Source of the DNA: Dirofilaria immitis
Lineage: Eukaryota > Nematoda > Chromadorea > Rhabditida > Onchocercidae
Length of the DNA stretch: 64,000 nt
Reading direction: 5' to 3'
Assembly: GCA_024305405.1 (NCBI GenBank)
Contig: JAKNDB010000104.1
Coordinates: 682,001-746,000 of the forward strand
The number at the start of each line of letters is the position of its first letter. Within the stretch, counting starts at the first letter, position 1. The position numbers and the translations under genes are program-made. The notes below the pieces were generated by a model that was not told where the DNA came from, did not search any database, and saw nothing but the letters and a program-made list of their open reading frames with translations. Positions 25,291 through 36,872 of the stretch are shown here, one piece after another.

Positions 25291-28254
25291 TCACTTAGAA
25301 TGATTGCATTTCTAATTATAAATTTAGTAATTGCGTTTATATATTTGCGAATTATTTATAAAATTTAGCTTCAATTCTAATTTTAAATCATTTTATATTC
25401 TACAATAGATGTTTTTTAATCAGAAAATTTGCTATATTATTAAGTTAATTACAAAAGTAGCATTTAAATATAAGTGGAAATTTGCATTTTCTTTAAATAT
25501 TGCGTTAATATTTGATAATCACATCTGTTTATTTAATTATTGATAATGATAAAGAAGAATCTCCGTTAATTTGAATCCACACATCTTTCTCAAGTGCATC
25601 AATCATTGTGATCAAATATTTTTGATTGATTGATAATAATTTAAATTATCAATTTTCTTGATACCTTTGATAAGTAAATAAGGAATATTTGATATTTTAT
25701 TTCTTTTCGTCAGAATATCTTTTTTTCAATTAGAAATATTAATTTTGCAAAGTTATTTAAAATGAAAATTCACTGACTAACTAAGATTGAATCGTTGAAT
25801 CGATTTGCAATGAAGCGGTAATTTTCCATTAAATTTTTGAAACAATTTAAAAAATTTTGTTTAGAAGTTTGGGAACGAAAAATTTTTTAGCGAAAGCTCT
25901 TTTCAATTCTCTTCTTTAATTTAAGATAAAATTGAAAGAGAGAGAGAGAGAAGAGAAATGGAAATGACAGGAAATGGAAGATACTGCTAACTATTCCAAA
26001 AGCCAACATTTCTGTTTTCAGTTAAGCGAAATTATCATCAGTGATAATTAAACTGCATAATGGTCTATTCTAAATGATATATTTAAATGTTAAAATTATT
26101 GGTGATAATTTTCCTTATTTGAATTCTTTTTTTTTTTAAATCAATGAGAGTGATTTAGAGAATTAGATAATAAGTATCTTTGATCATAAGTGATCAGAAA
26201 TTAATCTATGCGGATAATTTAGAACATGAAGACTTGATGAATGATAATTCATCCTCTTCAGTAATTATTTATAATTAATCAATTATAAATAATATCATTA
26301 ATCATTTCTGATTGTTATCTTACCGTTCTTTTCATTTTCCTCATTTTTGTATTTAATTTTACTTATTATTGTTTTGGGCTTTTTAAAACGATGTTTATGC
26401 ATACTTTTAATCTTTCATCTTTCTAAAATTCTTTCCTCTCAATTTTTGCCTTTTGAAAGTTAGAATTCCAAGAATTACTGATAGAATTTTAGTATAACTA
26501 TTGACTGTTATTTTTGTAAAGGAAAGTGATGGATCAGAAAATTTCGTGGAAAAAAATTTATATTTAATTTTTCTTAAGAACAATGATTTTCGTCGCTTAA
26601 TTCTACATTAAAAGCATATCTGAGATATGACATAAGCATTATTAAAAAGTAAACAAAAAGTTGAAAAGTTTTGTAACTTTTTTCGTGAAATCTTTTGAGC
26701 TTAATGATTATTATCTGTCTCAAGTTTGCACATACTTTTTAAGTATACTTTTTATTTAAAAAATTAAAAGCTCAACCTTAAAATTGCCGATCGCAATACT
26801 GAAATCAAAATGAAAATGAAAAATAAAGCATATTTAAATTTCATGTTTGCTTTTAGCTTCAAATACCATTTTCATTATAATATTAATAATATATAAGCAA
26901 TTTTTAAACTTTCAATCTCAACAAATTGTTTGCTTATCAATGTGTTATTCAATTTTAAACAATTTACCAATAATGATAACAACTAACAAAATTTATTTCC
27001 TATAAATAAAAAAATATATTAAAAATTTTAAGTAAAACAATTGATTTAAACAAAATATTTAATGTTTACTAAAGTTTTATTAAATGATATTAATTTGAAA
27101 TAAGGGATGAATTAGGAAAAAATTTGATATATGAGGATCTAAAATAAGAAATAAGAGAAAATAGTAATAAAAAAATTGAATGAAATCTTTTACAGCTACT
27201 AAAATTGATTAGAATTTTTTTATCGAATTCATTATTCAAGCATTTATTATTACATTTCATTTTCCTCCATTTATTTAATTATTCCAATCTATTCTATAAA
27301 ATTTCCACAACTTTCTTACTTTCCTAAAACTTTTTCTGCGCTTCAATTGCAGCAATTTTTCATATTTTCCTATATTAATGCTTGTTTTCCTTACTATTCA
27401 TATATTATTATTAATATATTTATCATATATTCTACGTTATTGATGTATTTTCTCTCATTTGCATATTTAGTATATTTTTCTCACATATATTTATACTATG
27501 CTTGCATTATTTTTCTAATTCAATATAATATTAGCAAAAAAGAACGTTGATAATACGGTGATAATAATAATATAAAAAGAATCGATAATTTATTTAATGA
27601 TTTTGAAAAATTGAAGTGAAATAATTATAGACGATGGATATATGGCAAGTCTGAAAAAACTTGTTGACTTCCTTATTTTACTCCAAAGATTCTTTAGAAA
27701 GTAAAAAGTATGTGTAATCTTCAATTGACTGCAAATGGAACGCAAAATGCAAAATGTATTGATAAATCAGAGATCATCAACTTACTATGATACATTATCA
27801 GGGTCAATTTACTATACAATAAAAATATGTTATAATTAATAGATAGTATCTTTCGAAGTGGTGGCTAAAGTACCACTAATATAACACTGTTGTAATTTTA
27901 TCTATTTCCATCAGAAGCCAATATTTAAAGGTTATTAAAAATAGTAATTTAAAATTGCCTTAGGAAATAATAATTTTAAAAAATTAAAATTCTAATGAAT
28001 AAATAATTATTTGCACTAATAATGTTTTATGGAAAACAAAAATGCCTAATGTTGGCTGTTAATATTGTAAAATATAAAAATGAAAAATTTTATTAATTTC
28101 TTAAATATTTCCAAATATTTCAACAATTCGTTTATTATTCTTAGATATACTAAGAAATATGAAGAAAATATATCCTGAATCTAGGAATAATGAATTTTCA
28201 GACTATCATATCATTTAAAAAATGGTAAGTTAGAATATTTTTAAATTCATCAAT

Positions 28255-28346
28255 TATAGTATATCTGGCATATTATTTTTTATCATTTATAGTACGCTTG
28301 GCACATTATTTTTATCCATTATAGTACGTTTGGCACATTATTTTCG
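28255..28346. repeat. Three tandem copies of a 32-33 bp unit
   Basis: Units starting at 28255, 28288 and 28320 each run TATAGTA, then a variable CG/TA, then TTGGCA/CTGGCA, then CATTATTTT. Copies 2 and 3 are closest to each other (one difference over the core), copy 1 is more diverged. A small minisatellite in non-coding DNA. Confidence 0.75.
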
Positions 28347-30235
28347 AAATTCGATTCATATTTTTGCATAAGAAATGGCTGAGGAATTTTGCATGCTATA
28401 TCCGTTTTCTTTTTTTTTTCTTTTCAAATATAATCTTTTATTTTATTTATTTTTAAGAAGAAATTCGATGAATAATTTAAATCAATTTGGCTACTGTGCA
28501 CTACTTCCCAAAACTACTACTTTAAATTCCAAAGTTTGTTTTTATTTTCCAGCATCAGGTTATGTTGAATAGATCATTTAGGATATGCATGCGTAATGCA
28601 ATTGCAAATCTTTTCCGGCCAATATGTAAAATTTTACTTGATTATATTTATCAGGATTTTATGCATCGTCATATTTTACTCAATCCATTTTCATTTCTGT
28701 TAACCACTAATATTACTAATATATCCATACCCTCTAAAAGTGAATTATTATTTTTCTCCGCTAATTCTATGATAAGTTCAATTAAGCATTTTAAAAATAA
28801 ATATATATTTTAGAAGCAAAATTCCCATATAATTACTGTAATATTTTCAATAAAAATTAGAATAACAATATTCATTTTTGTTTACTTTTAAATAAGCTAA
28901 TGACAATATTTCATTTAAATATCACTCATATAATATGCAAACATAAAATCAATAATTTAAATAAACAAAATTGTAAATAAAAAAACAAACAAACTTTGAA
29001 AATGATAAATTGCAAAGGATAGAGTTAAAATATATTTAATAAAAAGAATTATTTCTAATTATCAAAGCTTCCTTCATATGATATAATATGAAATAAATAA
29101 ATTAACATACTGTCTTAAACAATCATTTCAATGAAAAATAATTTCATATTTTTCTCACTGCAATGAACATCGTTCGTTTCCAAATATTTTTACATTTCAT
29201 TTATTTGGAAAGAAACGATAGCATTGATAATTATTAAAATAAATAACCTAAAAGAAATAATATTAAAATTTAAAATAATACTGTATTTTATACAAACAGA
29301 TTTATTTAATAAGCGATTATAAATGTTAAATGATAAGTAATTTCGATCAATCAAAATCAGCAATAATTGAGAAAATATATTTTTATCAGAGATTTATTAT
29401 TATTCAATCATTTTCTTCTTTTAAACCAATTTTTTAAATCATTATATGATAAAAGAAGAAAATTTTCAATTTAAATCGAAATTAAAATAATATCAAAATA
29501 TTGTCCGACGAGAAATTTTAAAGAGTTTTTAAGGAAAAAATTTTTATGTTTTTGGACATTATTTGGCTTCAACAAGAATGAAAAGATTTTAAAATTCTTC
29601 ATTGTTTTTTTCAAAATATAATTTATCCATTTAATAAATATGAAAGAAAAAAATACGGCTTAGATGCAAAGTTCAATATTTAACGAAAATTTAATCATAT
29701 TAAATAGATTTCATAAAACTATTTGATAGAATTGATCAGCATCAAAATTTTCTCTTTTATTTCAAGACTTGATATATGATAATGTTTTTAAATTAGTAGG
29801 ATAAGGCTATTAAAAATTTGAACTATCATAAGTATAAATATTATCAGGCTTGATTACATTATATATACTCTTTGAGAGATATATTTCATTTGAAAAATAT
29901 CGGTATCTTTTCTATATATTCAAATATGTGATAAATATTATGCCATACTGCTAATTAATATAATATTTACTTGAATAGTATTTCCTTTATTAATAATTAT
30001 TTCATTTCTTTCGTTTTCTCATAGAACTTTTTATTCATTTTTATTTAAAAAAAAAAAAAAGTGAAATGAAATATATATTTGTCTTCTAATAATTTCCCAT
30101 TTTTCTGTTTAAAATATGATAAATTAGTTAATTTTTTTACATAATAATAAATGATATGACATTTATTTCTAATGTAATCTATTTCCGATATAATATAAAT
30201 TCATTTCTATATAATATATTTATTTCTTATATAAA

Positions 30236-30280
30236 TATGTATATGTGTGTATGTGTTTGTGTATGTGTATGTGTATGTAC
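30236..30280. repeat. Imperfect (TG)n microsatellite
   Basis: GTATATGTGTGTATGTGTTTG-type alternation over about 45 bases with TA and TTT interruptions. No function suggested. Confidence 0.8.
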
Positions 30281-31853
30281 TTATTAAATGTATCAATAGG
30301 ATATTTGTTTAATGCCTACTACATATGTATATAATTTATAATTAATTTAAGCCAGATATGAATAATTTATATTATTTAGCAATAATAGTTAGAACGAAGA
30401 TTATCAAGAGCAAAATATGATCCCATTTTTCTTCCAGATTTTTCTCTGCTTCTTTTGATAATTATTTATTTATAAATGATTTATAGAAGTAATTAGTACA
30501 TTTTACGATATATAATTTTTATGCGACAGTTTTCTTTCTTAACAATCAATTCGATTTTATATATTTTAGAATTATTCCTTTTATTGGAAAATGAAAAAAT
30601 TTTCATAATTTTTATTCAATAAACTTATGTCTTTCAAGAAAAGAGTTTAGAAATTATTATTATAAAATATTATAGAATTTTGAAGATAAATCAAAATATT
30701 TAATAACAAAAAGGGAAGAAAAAATTTGCTTAAAATAATTTAAATTTTAATTTCAACAATTAATTAAAATCAGTTCAAAAAATAAAATATCTTTATGATA
30801 TCATAAGAATATATTATTCATCCAAAGAATATTTAGAATAAAATTTATGCTTAAAATTTTTATTCAAAAGAAAAATAAACAATTACGGCTTATTTTAGAT
30901 GCGATCATTTTGATAGATTCTTGCAAAATAATGAAAATATATGGAAAAATCTGCATATTGACAACAAAGATATATCTCATCATATCATCAAATATTTTTT
31001 CTAAATTCTACTAGATGCAATATCTGAAGTTATATTGTAAAATGAGTTATATTTAAATTGAATTCGAGAGTGATATCAATAATTTCTCAAGTACAATATG
31101 TTTCGTTTATCTAATAAAAAAGTAGTTTTGAAAGAGTAGAGATAATTTAACCATTAGCTCATTCAATCTTATTTGTTTCAAAGAATGCATAATAATTGCA
31201 AATCTAACAATTACAATAGTATTCTTAAAAATAGAGAAAATGATTAATATTGGTAGTATTAATCAAATTATCTCTACTGAATAGAAATATTAAAAATGAT
31301 TAAAATAAAGATATAAGTGCAAAAAAGAAATCCAAAATATTTTTATTCATCTTTTCAAGATTTTTTCAATTCTTCCCATTACATCAATCATTTTATCCAT
31401 TAAATTATTTGTGATAAAATAGCCACATCCATTTAAAGTGATAATTAAAAGTTATAATAATTTAATTAAATACTATATTTGCTAGTACTAATAGTTAAAA
31501 ATTAAAAGCAATTATTAACTACTAATTGTTTCAGGTAATTATTATATCTTTGTTCATTCAAATATTTCCTATTGCAACTTTTTTATTCCTTGAAATTAGA
31601 CAGTAAATTTGATTTGTATTAGGAACTATGAACTTGATGACTAACTTATCCAATGATATTGTTATTGTAACTATTCATATCATTATTTCATCGTAAGCTT
31701 TATCATAATCATCATTATCATCACATCATTCTGACAACATTATTCTGATAAAATTTGTTGTCTTTTCAACTTATATATATACATGTTACGGATTCTTTAA
31801 AGAAGTTTAATAAAAGTTTTATTTTGTTGAGATCTTTGATCAGTGCCTTTTAG

Positions 31854-34800
31854 ATTCCCAAAATTCATTTACCTTTTCCATCTTCCACTGGCAACCAATC
31901 AGCCTCTGGCCATTGCTTCAGCTATGGCTCTGGCATCCCACGAGCAACATCAGATAGAAAGTTCAGCGACTCTCAAATTCAGCGACATCACATCAAAGAT
32001 CGTCTAAACGATCCATTGCTAAATCAACCTGTGCATTCATCGCGTCTTCGAAATTACAATCAGTAAGTAATTATTTATGAATTGTTGAAATAATGAAGAA
32101 GTAGTGATAATTTGCTTGATACTTGAAAATGATAAGCTGGTAACATCAAATTATAATGTATGATTAGAAATTCTTTATGATATGATAAGTTCAGCAATAA
32201 CATTCAAAGTATTACGGTAACATTTGGATATTGGGCTATGTTCTATTCGTAAAGATAAAATCACTAATGAGATTTTTTATAAGAAAATTTTAGAAGGCTT
32301 CATTTTGGAGACTTTCTTATTTCAGAGTACTTTTCACTTTATACTACTGTAATTCGTCTTCAAACGTTCACTTTCGAAAATCCATTCAATGAATAGAAAA
32401 TTTTGTGAATAAAAATTGTGAGATTTTAATATGTGGAATATTCAGTACAACTCTATTCTTCCTTGTAATTGCTCTATTCTTTATTCAAAGCCATTCTGGG
32501 CAAGGGAATATATGGATAAATTCATTGTTGGTTGATTATTACATTTTATTCAACTGTATTGGCCATATTCATACATTTGAAAATAGAATAAGGAATATTG
32601 AACCAAATGAAGTGATTCCATAAGCATAAGTTTCTTTTCTCCCACGAACTTCAACGAAAGAAAACTAGGCTTTGAAAAATGAATTTGTTAAAGTATTCGA
32701 GATTGGTCGAGACAGGATTAATAGAAGAAAGAGAATATTACGTAGTTCACATGGATCTATATATGTGTATGTGTGTGTATATATGCGTGTATATGTGTGC
32801 GTGTATGTGTGTGTGTGTGTGTGTGTATTTGTTAATGTGTAAGTTAGCAAAAATAATTTAATTGTTTGCAGAAATAGCAGCGACACTTGCATCACCGAAT
32901 ATATAAGGCACCAATTGCAATTTGCATCGATTACCGGTGGAGCGGGAGGAGTTACTACAACTTCGCCCTTAGGACGGACTTACAATCAAAGTTCAACAAA
33001 TTTACTATCAATTAATCAGCAAGCATTCACAGTAACCCATATGCTCGCTGATACAGGTCATTCGGAAAAAAACTAGCTGAACAACTTCAGCTATCCAGGT
33101 TTGTAGCAGAAATTTCGATTAATTAAAAATTCCTTTCACTGGAATAAGTCGGGAAATTTTCTGTCTACTACCATAAATGTTTCAAAGGTAAAAATCAATA
33201 AAAAATCAACGTCATAGCAAATTAATTCTTTTTCTGGCCAAAGTTTTAAATAATATTTTCAGTTAGCCAATAAAATTAAATATTTAAAAATGATATTAAA
33301 CTTGCACTATTATCTGCAAAAGACAGCAATAAAATGAAATGGATGATGCGATAGGCGTGAAATTTGAATTTCGAGATTAATAAAATCAAATTTTATATTT
33401 TTAAAAATTTTTGATTTCAGTAATAATGAAATTAATTATATTCTTACTTCCATTAGTAATTGGTTAACTGATTGATTATCATTTGAATAATTTTTTGAAT
33501 TGCTGAATATTCTTCTTTTAAACATCAATATATTTTAAAATTCATTCCTTATTACCTGTATTACAGGTAAAGAGTTTTCAATAGAATGGAGGTATGACCA
33601 GTGAAAAATTAAATTAACAACTTTCAATCATTTTTTCATTTTTAAAATGATAATTTTTTATGAGTTTCTTTTCTCATTATGTGTTGAATAAATACGCTTT
33701 TTTAAAATGAATCTGATATATCAATTTAAACTTTCGCATTATTAAGTATGAAGATGAAAAATACGAATCAAATTTAAACAAAAATAAGTTTAGAAGAGCG
33801 AAGGAGAGAGACCCGATACAACAAACCTTGTCCACACCATCATCGTGATCTAACTAATATATTAATCGGAGAAATATATAAAATCTTAAAAAGTAATTCC
33901 ACCGAATAAAGAACATTTCAAAAATAAATTTACTTTTTCAGTAACAATACATTTTATAGCCTCAATGTTCTGTATAAGAATTAAAATATATTGTCAGATT
34001 ACTGTAGAAAATAATTCTTCCTTTCTTTTAAACCGATGCACTTTTTTAAAGATAAAATCAAAGCAGCTGATGATAACATTGATCTTTGAATCGATATTCA
34101 CGAGAGCTTGTTCATCAAAAATATCGTCGTCACTTTTTTTTCCAAAAATATTTTATTTTCTTGCGTATTTCATTCATTTTTTAAAATTTGCTTTCAGCTA
34201 TCAAATTCATTTATTGCAACAAAGCTGGCAACGGTTACGTTGTTCATCAAACTTTTTATCAATGTCTTTCGGTATGATTTTTAAATATTAAATTAAATGC
34301 TAGAGATTTTCATATTCAATAAAAATCAAAGATTTAATCAAATCTCGATGTTTACAGATGAATTTTAAAATACCTTTAAAAAATTCAAACTATTGTGATT
34401 TTCAAATCTAATTTTTTAGAATCTGAAAATTATAAGAATATTAAATGCCTGATCATTAAGTATAGCATATCATCGATATAGCTTCATATAACTTGCTGTT
34501 ACACAACTTCTCGGAAATGACTAAAACAAACTTTTTTCAAATGTTATCTAACCAAGTGCAACAATTTAGGCTCGTCACTCTTAGTTCCAGAAGGAGATCT
34601 TAGATCAAAATATTTCATTTCTAGATCGAATTCTTTCAGTTTGTTTGTAATTTTTGCTCTCATCTCCAAATATCTACCTAGTCTATTTTATATTACAATA
34701 AAATTATTGGATTGAGGATGAAATTTCAATATCGCCTTACATAATTGACGTAAATTCTTTTATTATTAAAGAATAGCGATAGAAAAGAGTGACGCAAAGG

Positions 34801-35967
34801 GAAGAAAAAGGCGAAACCTTTTGACATTATTAAATTTTTTTTTAATATCCATTATTTACGCCTTATTACATTGAAAAATCATTCAAAATAAATATTTATA
34901 GTTCTAAGAATAAGGCATAATCTCTTATTATTCATTTATAATAAAGCATATAAAAAAAAAATGCCTTCTCCTCTTCTGTTGGATGAATATTTCATAAAAG
35001 AGTTATTTTCAGGACAGTAATTTCGAAAAATGCAATAGCAAAGAATTATTCCGGAAAACCTCAATTATTGATGGTTTCACATCTTATAAATGTTATGATA
35101 TAAAGGAACATGCAAATAGCTTAATAGAACTTATCGATTTTGCATTGCAAGAAATTCATAGTCCAATCAAAGTTGTACAGGTGAAGGAAGATACGAATAA
35201 ATTCTTCAACGAAACTTTTTCCTGGAGATTACGATTTCTTAAAAAATCAATCAATATTAGAATCAAGCATTATTTTTCTTTAATTTTCGTTAATATTTGT
35301 TACTCATTTACAAATGACCGATACTAATTGATGAACTGATAGTCTTTTGATTCTCATCGTTCATTTATATTTATGTGTATACATATATATATTAGAAAAC
35401 AATGCTGTTTAATTTTCTTGATGATACTAATTCATCATTCTGGAATTTCAAGCATATTTCCGGTTTAGGAACGCTGTATGGTAATGGGTGCATCGCATTG
35501 TCATACATGTGAAAATTCGATGTCTTCAGCATGGGATCAGTTTGGCGATTCATTAGCAGAAGCGATCGCAAAAGCTGAAGCAGTGCGTGGCAAACGTAAA
35601 TGTTTGAAAGCATGGAATGCACTCTTATCATTTATCGTAAGCATTTTTGAGACAATTTCCAGAAATCAATCGATCACTAATAAAACACCGATGTCATATA
35701 ATTTACTGATATGATACGATTTCTAATCAATCAATATTGCTATTCTCTCTGTTATGATATTTTAAGTCATTTGACTTTTTACAGGTTGATCGTATAAAAG
35801 GTGGTTATTCAGCAGAAAGTAAACGTCGTGCATCGAAAAAGAGTTCAACACAGGAAAATGCTGGTCCATCATCATCATCATCATCATCACAACATATGTC
35901 AACAACAGTGGCTCCATTTTCAAAATACAATGATAATACAGCGACCAAACCAACTGCATATCATTAA
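31854..35967 (+). CDS. Globin-domain protein with long N-terminal extension (5' incomplete)
   Basis: Recognised exons: 31854-32062, 32872-33098, 34198-34271, 35013-35180, 35469-35636 and 35785-35967 (TAA). Globins bind haem for oxygen handling, redox or sensing. The first two exons encode a polar, Ser/Asn/Gln-rich extension of about 145 residues with no clear domain. Globin features start with helix A (YQIHLLQQSWQRLR, exon 3). Exon 4 gives KEHANSLIELIDFALQEI, the distal/E-helix region with a candidate distal His. Exon 5 gives MVMGASHCHTC, where the His after GAS is the likely proximal (F8) ligand, and AWDQFGDSLAEAI. The end of exon 5 plus exon 6 give KAWNALLSFIVDRIKGGY, the typical H helix. 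The tail has a Ser run encoded by ATC repeats. Exon 3 ends in phase 1 and exon 4 starts in phase 0, so a short exon (B-C helix) is missing from my model. No in-frame Met exists in the first exon, so the start lies upstream. Near 33056 one base seems missing: correcting it yields FGKKLAEQLQLS up to a good donor. Nematodes carry many divergent globins; I cannot assign a specific glb number. Confidence 0.75.
32757..32826. repeat. (TG)n microsatellite in globin intron 1
   Basis: TATGTG/TGTGTG alternation over about 70 bases with TA and GC interruptions, about 45 bases before the acceptor of the second recognised globin exon. Open frames of Thr-His and Met-Cys across it are repeat artefacts. Confidence 0.9.
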
Positions 35968-36186
35968 AAATGTTCAAATTCATTTTATCATTTTTCCTGC
36001 TGCTGATCTCATTCGAATTAAATTATTAATATGTGTGGAAACGATCAATTTTGCATATTTAATTGTATTTATACAATGAAAATTTTTAAGGTTACGTAAT
36101 AAGCTTTAATATAGCCTATTGAATATAAACTTGCCAATTTGTTAAAAATATTAGGCAAGCTTAGTAAAATTAAAGGCATAAGGACA

Positions 36187-36200
36187 ATTACTATGGCAAC
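36187..36200 (+). promoter_or_regulatory. X-box-like motif ATTACTATGGCAAC
   Basis: All 14 positions fit the RFX/DAF-19 X-box consensus RTHNYYWTRRNRAC. In nematodes such sites lie 60-250 bp upstream of ciliary genes, but this one lies 220 bp downstream of the globin stop and 5 kb from the LGR. By base composition a few matches are expected in a window of this size, so chance is the default explanation. Confidence 0.2.
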
Positions 36201-36853
36201 GTGAATGAATCACAAATGAAGGACCTAAACTTAATTCTTCAACTTTTTAAAAATTATCTGTCTCGAATCGAATCGACTAATAAATAATAATTGAAAACGA
36301 TCGATCGATAATTGTGAGAAACTGAGAGAACTGTGGGCAACATGCGCATCAAACTTTGGAATTTTTGAATTTTTGTTTTAAAATATTTGATTTTGGAACT
36401 ACTTTCAGCATAAAGGCAACGAGTGAGATTATTTTAAGGTCATCGAAATTCATAAATAATATTGTATGCTAAATTTTGTAAGGTCATATTTTATGCTTAA
36501 TTTATCGTTAGAAATTATCTGCGATACTTGATAATACTCATTCAATTTACTGGCTAATTAATTCATCTATAATATGCTATCATTTAGCCTAATCGATGCC
36601 AAAAAAATTGGCCAATTATTATACCACCTGCAAATTATTCATTTTTTAAAAATTTTGAAATATATGCACAGCGAATATTTTTTATTTCGCATAATGCACA
36701 TTTTGTAATTAGTTCTCATATAAATTTCAAATTATTATTAAATTCACATAGATGAAAGTACTGGATGATAATGTTAGTATTAATATATTAATGAGCGTAA
36801 CGTACGTAAGACGAAATATTACCTTCAACATTCAATATCAAAACATCACTTAG

Positions 36854-36872
36854 CTTGCATGCATGCATGCGT
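36854..36872. repeat. Short (GCAT)n run
   Basis: TTGCATGCATGCATGCGTG, a perfect tetranucleotide palindrome array of about four units, followed by further TGCAT and TTGC copies to 36892. Able to form a hairpin; no gene nearby. Confidence 0.7.

Larger units (their letters stand above)
11644..31853. other. ~20 kb AT-rich gene desert
   Basis: I read both strands and found no exon chain that I would defend. Open frames of 60-110 codons (for example at 11980-12279, 15290-15690, 22531-22743, 28375-28813) are Phe/Leu/Ile/Asn/Lys-rich with no recognisable motif and no coherent splice context. The stretch holds several poly(A)/poly(T) runs, a (TTTCCA) triplet at about 14349, a GA run near 25935 and the tandem duplications listed separately. 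It may be intergenic, or the 5' intron of the globin gene whose start was not found. Confidence 0.45.

Noticed and set aside
32405..32623. 72-codon ORF with a hydrophobic N-terminal half
   Set aside because: It lies inside the first recognised globin intron, has no motif and no splice context, and hydrophobic frames are common in T-rich DNA.
33965..34291. 108-codon frame with LIFESIFTRACSSKI, which resembles a globin B-C helix
   Set aside because: It precedes helix A in genomic order, so it cannot be the missing B-C exon. Only its 3' part (34198-34271) is kept as a globin exon.
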